DNA of 14,828 nt from Ochromonadaceae sp. CCMP2298 (Eukaryota > Sar > Synurophyceae > Ochromonadales > Ochromonadaceae), in the NCBI GenBank assembly GCA_026770595.1, contig MU634177.1, positions 1-14,828 of the forward strand, given 5' to 3'. The notes under the pieces were generated by a model. It worked only from the letters and a program-made list of their open reading frames with translations. It was not told where the DNA came from and ran no database searches. Below are positions 7,094-14,483 of the stretch, piece after piece; the stretch's first letter is position 1, and the number at the start of each line of letters is the position of its first letter. Made by a program: the position numbers and the translations under genes.

Positions 7094-7345
7094 ACCCGGC
7101 ATTTTCGACCATTTCGAGCATTTTCGAGCATTTTTCGAGCATTTCATTACTCGTTTTCGAGCAAAATCCCTTCGGAATTCAGAGCATTTCGAGCAAAATC
7201 CCTAGGGAATTCCAAGTTTTTTCGAGATAAAACGACCATTTTCGGCACGGCAAATTTATCGTAAATTTCAGAGACAATCAAGAAAATTCATCCATCATGG
7301 ATGCTCGTAAAATGCTCGATTTCCCCCAATAATTTATAGTTAATT
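7094..7345. repeat. degenerate TTTCGAGCA repeat field
   Basis: TTTCGAGCATTT-like units are clustered at 7105-7140 and continue in scattered form to about 7320. A longer direct repeat begins TTTCGAGCAAAATCCCT and ends GGAATTC, at 7155-7180 and again at 7187-7212, with only two differing bases. The pattern suggests repeated local duplication. No protein or RNA is recognised. Confidence 0.55.
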
Positions 7346-7759
7346 TTGAGAAAATTTCATCATGAAATTTCCAGAAGTTCCCGCGAGCATTGTCACGAGC
7401 ATTACCGGTACTAAGGCGCCAAGGGCTAACTTACCGGTAGTTGAAGAGGGCTCGTGCGTGAGCGCGCAAAAAGCTCGGGTAACTTGCCTCAACTCCAATT
7501 TCACGCCAGAATAAATTACGAAGTTCATAAACTGGGACTTAAAGTTTAAAAACTGGGACTTTGTCGGCAAAAGTGGACAAAAGAGATAATCTTTGATGTT
7601 GCCGCAAGAGGATCGATGCACCGACAGAAGAGAGCTCTTCTCATCTCTTGCAACTGAGTCGCATTCGCCAGCGCAGCGACGACGCCGACGCACATCCAGC
7701 GGCACGCTCTTTGACTGACCTTGACTGACTGCGACTAGCACCGGGCGGCGCGAACAGCA

Positions 7760-9164
7760 ATGAGTGCGTTGCTTCTCTCCCTTGCACTGATCTGCCTTGC
7801 AGCCAACGTCAATGCATTCACACGCACACTGCACCGCGCCCCGGCTGTGCAGTCGCGCCCTGAGACGGTTCCGTTGCGCGTCCTAGTGTCCAGATTGGCC
7901 ATGGCAGAGGAGGACGGGGAGGAGTCTGCAACGGGCCGGCGCAAGAAGAGGAACGCGAAGGCGAAGAAGATGGGCAAAGAGATCAGAGCCCCACCACCAG
8001 CTCCATCCATAGCCAAAGCCCCAGTTCCCTTTGCCTCCACACCCACACAATCCGCATCCAGCTTCACACCATCCGCACCCGCACCACCCGCACCCACACC
8101 CGCGCCCGTGCGTGCCTACAAGATCGCAGAGGACGGCTCCTCAAACCTGGAAGATCTGTTCGGCCTGGGGAGCGACCAGCTTAGAGAGCTGAACGAGCAG
8201 TTCCTGCCCCTGCCCCGTGAGGACCTTGTTACGGGCAAGGAGGTGGTAACGGACGATACAGATAAGGTCTTCAAGCTTCCCGATCTGTCCGAGTTTATGC
8301 AGGAGACGGGGGGCAAGAACGAGCGGCAGTTGCTGGAGGAGCGCAAGGCAGCAGGGGGCGCGGAGGTGGAGGCGGAGCGTGTCGACAGGCGGAATCGGGA
8401 TGAGTACCTGAGGGTGCTGCAGCTTAACCCTTTCGCAGACGCTGATGAGTCAATGTTTCTGGACGAGGTGAGAGGGGGGGCGAAGCACACATGTAGAACA
8501 TTACTTGTCTGATTGCCGATACCTAATGGATAGTGATGCACCCTCACCGGTCGATTCCAGCACTAACATTATTCTACCGCCCCCACTAACGTAATTCTAA
8601 CCCCACCACCCCCACCCCCACCCCTACCCCCAGTACGACATCATCCAATCAATCTTCGGCACCGGCTCCCTGCTGAAGATCCCCATCCCCTACCTGCAAA
8701 CAGGACACGGCATTCTCCTCATAGTTATAGTGCTCGGGGGGTACATATACGCCCCCGGCAACCCCCTCACCGAGTTCCCCCCCGAGATACGGGAAGCATT
8801 CCGCACCGGGCTGACAATAACCTACGCCATCAACACAGTATTAGCCGTAAAGTCGTTCTTCATCGCAAGGGAGAAGAACCTTCCCGGTCTGTTCTGGGGC
8901 GCGAAGAGCTTCATTCTTGGGGGCATCGCTTACTACGAACTGTCCCAGGTACTTCCCCCCCCCCTACTATTCTCTCGCCTGCTCTAATACCCCCCCTATG
9001 AACACCTCTTATAACCGCCCCCCTCCCTCCACCCCTTTTTACTTATAAAAACCCCCACCCACCCCCCACCCCTTACTGCCATTAACCCCCCCCAGGTCAA
9101 GGATCCCAAGTCGCTGCAGACCTACAGGGGCCCCAAGCCGGAGGACCGAAAAGCCAAGCGGTAG
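7760..9164 (+). CDS. plastid-targeted membrane protein of unrecognised family
   Basis: Exons 7760-8467, 8634-8948 and 9096-9164 join in phase 0 to give 363 residues. Residues 1-19 are a signal peptide ending NVNA, followed by F20 and a basic Ser/Arg/Pro-rich stretch, the A|F presequence used for import into red-lineage complex plastids. Residues 50-115 are a Lys/Arg-rich then Ala/Pro-rich linker of low complexity. The C-terminal part (237-341) is well ordered, beginning YDIIQSIFGTGSLLKIPIPY. It has about three membrane segments near 260-277, 293-312 and 321-340, and a basic tail. A thylakoid or inner-envelope membrane role is inferred from targeting and hydrophobicity only; I cannot name a function. 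Both introns are strongly C-rich before their acceptors. The TAG stop and the following GGAACCTGG match the stop region of the gene at 1-111. Confidence 0.82.
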
Positions 9165-9457
9165 GGAACCTGGGAATGGGAAAACCGGTATGATCATACC
9201 GGCAGCAGGGAAACTAGGGGCCTCTGGGAATTGTAAGGACTAACCTGGGAATATAACCTGGGAATAGAGCGGCAAGGACGCAGATAGCATGGAGGGGGGA
9301 GTAGGGGGGGTGGCTGTGGCTCTGACGTGGGTGGTTATGGACAGTGTGCACATAAATTTACGATAATTCGACTACGAATACGGCTGCGCTTTGCACTTCT
9401 ATAGTATATGACCGGATTCATAACCCGATAAGGTATATAAGGTAAGGTATAGGTCGG
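9165..9457. other. convergent 3' spacer with an ACCTGGGAAT motif cluster
   Basis: Between the plastid-protein stop and the methyltransferase stop, the + strand repeats (A)ACCTGGGAAT three times (about 9167, 9243, 9255), plus a CTCTGGGAATT variant. It also has the perfect palindrome CCGGTATGATCATACCGG at 9185-9202. No AATAAA is obvious; ACATAAAT at about 9350 is the nearest string. No gene is seen. Confidence 0.5.
9185..9202. repeat. 18-bp perfect palindrome
   Basis: CCGGTATGATCATACCGG is its own reverse complement with no mismatch. It lies 20 bases after the stop of the plastid-protein gene, so it would fold in the 3' UTR if given a loop, or act as a dyad site in DNA. Confidence 0.75.
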
Positions 9458-11288
9458 CTACTCCATAACCGGATAAGACATATCTGCCAGCAGCTGCTTG
9501 TAGCCTGCAGTCCACGCGCCCGCAGCGTCGCGCACATGCAAATCAGGGGCAAACGGGAACTCGCATGCCCCCGCCCCTATCCCCTCCCTTGCCCCTATTC
9601 CACCCAAAGTCCCTGTCCCGTCCCCTGCCCCCGCCGGGGCAGGTGCCGGTGATGTAGTGGGCGTAGTGGCAGGTACAGGTGTAGGCGCAGATGTAGGTGT
9701 GTGTGTTGCGCGCCCGATGACGTATAGGCAGAAGAGAGGCGGCTTGCCAGTCCGGCCCACCACCCTCTGCGCCCACAATATACGCAGACCCCCCGCACCA
9801 GCCCCAGCCCCAGCCCCAGCCCCAGCCCCAGCCCCAGCCCCAGCCCCCCCCACAGCCCTCAGCACTCTATCGTGGTTGGGCCAGTTCAAGCACATCACGA
9901 ACACGCCACAGGGGGGGAGGCGGGCAGCGGCAGCTTCCAGATAAGCCTCCACACCGCCCCTGAACTCGCAGCGGGCGGGGGCAGACTCCTTGCAGCAGGG
10001 CATGCCCCCCTCTCGGATAAAGGCACCCACCACCTGTGTCTGTGTCTCCTCTGCCTCTGCTGCTGCTTCCCCCTCTGTCCCTGCTGCCGCTCCTGCCCTC
10101 GCCCCTTGCGCCCCCTGCGGCCCCTGCATATGCTTCCTCTTACCCGCTTGGAAGTCTACGCGGAAGTAGGGAGGAGAGCCAGTGATCAGGTCAAACAACC
10201 CCTCTCCCCCCTCTACGCCCTCTACCTTACCGCCCCCGTCCCCGCCCCCCGCCCCCCTCCCCGTCCCCGTGTCCTGAGCCAGTGTCCCCGTTTCCGGCAG
10301 TCCCCAGCGTTCGGAAGTCCATGTGCCGGACCTGCACCCGGGACCCCGCTACCCCTGGTCCCTCACCCCTACCCCCACCCTCTCCTCCGCAGTTAAATTC
10401 AGCACTGCGCCTGGCCAGCCCCACCGCCTCCGCCCTCGCCTCCAGCCCCACACAGGGGGAATCGGGGAACTGCCACGCCAGCATCAGCAAAATGGAGCCG
10501 TTGCCGCAGCCCAGGTCCAGGATGCGGGGGGGGGAGGGGGTAGATGGGCCTGTCTCTGTTGTCCCTGCTGTCCCTGCTGCTGTCCCTGTTCCATTTTCAA
10601 AACCCACCCCCACCCCCACCCCCCTCCCCTTTCATGCCCTGCCCGCCACCCATGCCGTTACAAGGTCGTCAGTGGTCCAGCGGTGCCCCCCCACGCGCTG
10701 GTAGATGCGCCAGTCCCCCACCAGCACGCACAGCTGCTCACCCATACGTGGGCACAGGTGCGGGGGCAGGGGTGGGGTAGATATAGGTAGGGGTAGGGCA
10801 GGTAGGGCAGGTGTGTGTATGGAGGCTCATACTGATATTCCGTATGCACTGGGAGGGCCCCAGGGAACCCACCCCTCAGGCGCTGATTGGACAGTCACCT
10901 CCCCCTCCCTCGACCGCGCCTGTAGGAGCTTCCGCTTGACCGCCATACGGCTCTTACCGCCGCACACCCCGCAGGCCTTGTGCACCTGCACCTCCTGCAC
11001 CTCCTTGTTAGCGCTGTGTGAGACCGCCCCCGTACCCTGGGCCCCCTGCGTCCCCTGCGACTGCGGCTTGGGCTGCCACTGTGACTTCACCCTCACGCTG
11101 CCAGCGCCGTCGCACTTCCAGCAGAGCGGGCCCTGGAGATCCCCTGCGGCCCCTACATCTCCCGAGCCTCCAGGGTAATCTGTGCCACCCCTGCTGACAC
11201 TGCCGCCGCCCTCCTGCACCGTGTCCTGTCTGCCATACCTAGGCGCGTTGTCCGAGAGGCTTCCCTCTACTGGCACGAATCTCAGCAT
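9458..11288 (-). CDS. TrmN6-like (COG4123) SAM-dependent methyltransferase, reading frame interrupted
   Basis: The coding trail runs from ATG 11288 to TAG 9458-9460. The first exon (11288 to 10833) has two Cys-x2-Cys-x-Gly knuckles (CWKCDGAG and ACGVCGGK), then APEGWVPWGP. A C-rich intron (10832 to about 10734) leads to LCVLVGDWRIYQRVGGHRWT and TDDLVTAW. Next come the SAM motif RILDLGCGNGSILLMLAWQF and the substrate motif FDLITGSPPYFRVD, with SPPY for the usual NPPY. The end is GYKQLLADMSYP. These blocks, in this order, fit eukaryotic relatives of the bacterial tRNA1(Val) A37 N6-methyltransferase; the true substrate is unknown. Two breaks are visible. An in-frame TGA lies at 10632-10634, after TAWVAGRA. 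A frame change lies within the G-rich stretch 10230-10300, between MDFRTL and FDLITG. The TGA could be removed by a pyrimidine-poor intron of about 85-90 bases, but no GT donor is placed to bypass the frame change. Sequence error in G runs or a decaying gene are both possible. Confidence 0.75.
9798..9846. repeat. (GGGGCT)n hexanucleotide repeat inside the methyltransferase gene
   Basis: About eight tandem units (CCAGCC on the + strand) encode an alternating Gly-Ala run on the minus strand between VLRAVG and GLRILWAQ. It keeps frame, so it is a coding low-complexity insertion in a loop of the methyltransferase fold. Confidence 0.85.
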
Positions 11289-11475
11289 GCTGTGCTGGGG
11301 AAGGTTCGCTCGAGCTCAAGCCAGGAGGAGGAGCTGAGGTGCCCAAAAGTACATGCAACAGGGGAAGCGCCAAGCTCTTGTTCTCTTCTCCCTCCTGCTG
11401 AGGTGAAGACTGGGAAACAAGGGCGGGAAGCCCTCGGGAAGGGCCCTTGATAAGTTCGAAAGTGCAGGAGCCGCC
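11289..11475. promoter_or_regulatory. short divergent promoter region, methyltransferase / LRR gene
   Basis: Only 187 bases separate the methyltransferase ATG from the proposed ATG of the LRR gene. The region is mixed in composition and CTC-rich around 11385-11400. No motif is clear. Confidence 0.35.
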
Positions 11476-12246
11476 ATGGTCTCGATTTTACGTGTAATCG
11501 CTGTACCACAAAACAGGCATAAGCGATAAATAAACTATTATAAACTGCGACATTTCAAGTTCCCTATTTCCCGAAGTTTCCCCGCTTATTTTTGGAGGAC
11601 GAATCAATCGATGCTCTGTCGCTCCACTGCCGCGCTCTGGATACACTGCACCTGCACAAGTCCAAGGGCGTGACAGAGGGTGCGCTGGTCACGCTGGCGA
11701 AGCGTCTGCCGGGGCTGACGAATCTGACTGTCTATCACTTCCCGGTACCTACCGATGCTTTGATCCTGGCAGTGGCGCAGAACTGTGCAGGAATGAAGAG
11801 TTTGAGTCTGGATGGGTCTGGATGGGTGCGGGGCCGTCACAGAGGCGTCCATGGACTTGCTCGTACACAACTGCCGGGACTTGGGGTCACTGAGGGTAAC
11901 GGGGATCCTCGAGCCAAAGGGGCAGCTGACGATTGGCGTGTCCGAAGAGTGGGCCAGAGCATTGCCGCAAGCATGCCCGCAGCTGAGGTATTTCTTGGTT
12001 GGGAGGTACAGCTGGGGGAGTGGAGCTTTTAAGGTAAAAGATGTCGACGATTACACATCCGCTGATAACGAAAGCGATGGCACGATGTCGGAGGGCGTTA
12101 GTGATGACGATGACGTTGAGGGCGAGTTCGATGCCGACGTCGATGCCGACGTCGATGCCGGCATTGACGATGTGGAGGACGAGGGCGAAGGCGAGGGCGA
12201 GGGCGAGGGAGACGAGGATCAAGACGAATTCGAGGATGAGATGTAG
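11476..12246 (+). pseudogene. AMN1/F-box-type leucine-rich repeat protein, frameshifted
   Basis: From 11598 the frame encodes cysteine-containing LRRs (DALSLHCRALDTLHLHK, then GLTNLTVYHF, then AQNCAGMKSLSLDG), as in AMN1 and F-box LRR proteins. At 11807-11826 the 10-mer TCTGGATGGG is tandemly duplicated, which shifts the frame. The LRR continues in a second frame (LDGCGAVTEASMDLLVHNC, then RDLGSLRV) to a TAG at 12244-12246. With only one unit the frame would read straight through. The C-terminus is very acidic, with DADVDADVDA and EGEGEGEGEG repeats. The 5' end is uncertain. A Kozak-perfect GCCGCCATGG at 11476 with donor CGT|GTAATC and acceptor TTTTTGGAG|GAC (intron 11494-11597) gives a phase-0 six-residue first exon. 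Otherwise the gene is 5'-truncated. AMN1-like proteins act in mitotic exit or ubiquitin ligase substrate binding; no such role is shown here. Confidence 0.65.
11807..11826 (+). repeat. 10-bp tandem duplication causing the frameshift
   Basis: TCTGGATGGG occurs twice with no spacer and no mismatch. Ten is not a multiple of three, so the downstream LRR and acidic tail are out of frame with the upstream LRRs. Confidence 0.9.
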
Positions 12247-12674
12247 CTCCCTCGTAGGCATCTGTGCTGGTGCAAAGAGCGGAGTGTGCAGCGTGCAGGG
12301 GGGGGGGCAGCAAGAGTGGGAAGTGGGGGCAGCGAGAAGGGGGGAGGGGGGGCACGGGAAAGGGGGTACGGGAAACAAAAGTAGAGGTAGGGGAAGCAGA
12401 GAAGCAGACGCCCATATGGCGCACACTTCTGCCCCCGCATCCGTAGCACACAGAGACCAGCAAGCACAGTGCGACAGTACGCAGGGCAAGCTGAGCGCCC
12501 CTGTGGTGAAACAGGTAGTGGTACATGTTTACATATTTACATACTGTCTATGCTATGTATTTTCTATCATTCGATAACTGGAAAGCAAATGATATGCTAT
12601 ATGTTCTATGTTTAATTAAATTCGAATTGCAATTGCAGTCTGCTGCGTTGTGCCTAACCTATGTACCCTACTAC
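12247..12674. other. 3' region downstream of the LRR gene
   Basis: This stretch begins G-rich with runs at 12299-12307 and 12340-12370, then becomes AT-rich after 12520. Frames through it are open only because of base composition, and I do not support a gene. It is probably the 3' UTR and spacer leading to the hairpins at 12675. Confidence 0.45.
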
Positions 12675-12750
12675 CCAATAAATAAAATATAGACCCCTGC
12701 AAGCTAGTCACCGTAGGCTAGCTTGCAGTGTTCTATATTTTATTTATTGG
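12675..12750. terminator. long hairpin carrying AATAAATAAA in both arms (two-way poly(A) signal candidate)
   Basis: CCAATAAATAAAATATAGA (12675-12693) is perfectly complementary to TCTATATTTTATTTATTGG (12732-12750). Inside it TGCAAGCTAG (12698-12707) pairs perfectly with CTAGCTTGCA (12718-12727), leaving 4-base mismatched joints and a 10-base loop. Each strand therefore presents overlapping AATAAA hexamers: 12677-12686 for the + LRR gene and 12739-12748 for the minus GNAT gene, which ends at 12792. Position between two convergent 3' ends supports a shared polyadenylation role; an inverted-repeat insertion is the alternative. Confidence 0.65.
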
Positions 12751-12800
12751 CACTGGTAGGCACTTGGTCACTGGTGCCTACCACCAAGTGCCTACCAGTG
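12751..12800. repeat. second perfect hairpin, containing the GNAT stop codon
   Basis: CACTGGTAGGCACTTGGT (12751-12768) pairs perfectly with ACCAAGTGCCTACCAGTG (12783-12800) around a 14-base loop. The loop again contains CACTGGT and GCCTACC. It abuts the preceding hairpin with no gap. The right arm encodes the last two residues (His-Trp) and the TAG stop of the minus-strand GNAT gene. Confidence 0.85.
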
Positions 12801-14273
12801 CGGAAATGTTTTAACCATAATACTATCCACAGGGACGAAGCCGTTTGCTCGCCAGAACTGCATGCTTGCCACCACCTGCGGTGTCACTGTCACATATACT
12901 GTGCAGTGGTCATACCCTAGGAAAGTAAGGCTTACAGCCTTCTTGCGCAGCTCCTCTACGAAAGCAGACAGCATCATCTCCCCGAACTGTCCGCCCCTGT
13001 GCTTCTTAAACACCCACACGAACTCCACCTCCGCACGCATCTCTCCCAGCTCTGTCGGCTTCACGATGCGCCCCAGGATGTACCCAGACTCGCAACACAC
13101 GCGAACACAGCCATTCTCGAACCACCCCAAGGCGGTCGACGTCAAGCACAGCGTCACAGCACCTGGGCGATCTCCAACCAGGGCTCCGACACCGCAGTCA
13201 GTCTGCGCGTCCAGGACTGTCTGCAGGCCCGGACTGTACGATACCATCTCCTCTACTCTGGGGGGCGTTGGGGCCTGATCGTTGGAGGCGGTACGGTTCA
13301 CGATGGGAGGTGCCAAGTCATCTGCACTGCTGGAAATCGTGTTGGACATAGCAGCACCAAAACCACCACAAGTACCGGCGAAACCACCACCACCACCGGC
13401 GCCTGGAGTGCCAGGAGCGCCTGAAGCACTAGAAGTACTAGTAGTAGCAGTGCGGGCGCCGAAAACAACAGCGGTAGCACCCGCGTCCACACCAGCTTCT
13501 ATAACCACATCCGAGGAAGCAACTGCAATGTCAGGATTGGCACTAGCAGCGCTAGCAGCACCAGCAGCACCAGCTGAAGCACCAGCACCAACTTCAGTTT
13601 TCACAACCACAGCCAAAGGAGAAGCAGCACTGGGAACATCCGCGCAAACCGGACTTGCAGCAGCCACGAACTCTGTACCAGTAGGACCGTTTTTCAATAT
13701 ATGCAGCTGAAACTCTTCTTTCGCTGAAGGCGGGGACTTGGCACCACTTCGTAGGCGCTTGCCACCGACTTCTTCGAAAGCAGCTGATAAACAGAAGTAG
13801 TCTTGGCCTGCAACCCAGTGACTGATCAAGTCGTCGCTGAGTGGATGCGCCCAGCTGCCAGGCTGCTGAACATCCCTCAAAGCAGAGGGAGACACATGAA
13901 TTTCCACCTTTAACTTCTTCGATGATGAGTCCAAATAATACATCTTTTGCCAACCAAAACAACTCTCCAATCTCGTCCATATGAAAGCGTGCCCACCCCA
14001 TATTCCCCTCCCTCGGATAGAGACCGCTTGGGCCAGTTCTGCCATCAGATTCGTCGTGTTTGACTTCTCCCCACCCCATAGATTGATGATAATCTGCTGA
14101 TGCTTATTTGGTTTGGCGTTGTCGATGCCCGTCATCAAGTCCTTGAGTTTGTTATCTGAGTACTCTGTGGCGTCAATTACGCAGTAATTATCGATGCTCG
14201 CACCATCAGCAATGGCAGCAATAGCTTGAGAATCAATGCTAACAGCGGGAATGTTCGCAGTGGCAGCAGTGCT

Positions 14274-14309
<36 letters not shown>

Positions 14310-14483
14310 TTTTGCAGGAGCAGTTGAAGGAGGAGAATTGGTGGGAGGAATACTTTTGGAGTCTTTGCACTTCGCACGAGCGTGAGATTGCTTGTGCTCT
14401 TGTATGCTGTGCTCTTGTATGCGTGAACGTCTACCAGCAGGAGCGAAATCATCAGCGTCGTTGTTGACTGAACGTGGATGCAT
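12792..14483 (-). CDS. intronless GNAT-fold acetyltransferase-like protein with unknown N-terminal domain
   Basis: One uninterrupted frame of 563 residues runs from ATG 14483 to TAG 12792-12794. Residues about 430-560 look like a GNAT domain: VEFVWVFKKHRGGQFGEMML with the acetyl-CoA loop RGGQFG at 496-501, a following helix, then VYVTVTPQ and FWRANGF (543-549). GNAT enzymes transfer an acyl group from acyl-CoA to an amine; the substrate is unknown. Residues 1-85 are basic then Ser/Thr/Ala-rich, with an IQEH repeat and a poly-Ala run. Residues about 95-250 contain an ordered region (IINLWGGEKS, then IWGGHAFIWTRL and GQDYFCLSAAF) that I do not recognise. Residues 270-420 are Ala/Gly/Ser-rich spacer. 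Unlike the other well-resolved genes here it has no intron, and its codons are less GC-rich, which could mean retroposition, transfer or simply relaxed low-complexity coding. Confidence 0.75.

Larger units (their letters stand above)
6630..7759. promoter_or_regulatory. repeat-rich divergent spacer between the RGS-LOV and plastid-protein genes
   Basis: These 1130 bases hold no supported gene. They must contain both promoters and 5' UTRs, but most of the length is repeats: a candidate inverted-repeat element (6734-7059) and a field of TCGAGCATTTT motifs (about 7094-7345). A perfect 19-base palindrome-like AAATTTCATCATGAAATTT follows near 7355. AAACTGGGACTT occurs twice around 7528-7562. The last 150 bases before 7760 look like an ordinary 5' UTR. 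Confidence 0.5.

Noticed and set aside
7100-7212. CRISPR-like array (regularly spaced TTTCGAGCA units)
   Set aside because: Repeat length and spacing are irregular, spacers are themselves repeat-like, and the context is a eukaryotic nuclear genome.
7340-7834. Minus-strand 164-codon open frame overlapping the start of the plastid-protein gene
   Set aside because: It runs antisense to a well-supported signal peptide, has no recognisable domain, and lies partly in repeat DNA.
9872-10790. Plus-strand Pro-rich open frames over the methyltransferase region
   Set aside because: They are antisense to conserved methyltransferase motifs and arise from CCC-rich composition.
11887-12526. Minus-strand open frames opposite the acidic repeat
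   Set aside because: They exist because GAG/GAC/GAT repeats have few stops in antisense; the translation is Leu/Pro/Arg-rich low complexity.
12041-12577. Long open frame on the + strand over the acidic repeat and the downstream G-rich sequence
   Set aside because: It is a shadow of the acidic LRR tail and then simple sequence, with Met/Thr/Ser low-complexity translation and no conserved motif.
12899-14400. Introns in the GNAT gene
   Set aside because: The frame is open throughout, and the conserved GNAT motifs lie in that one frame without gaps.
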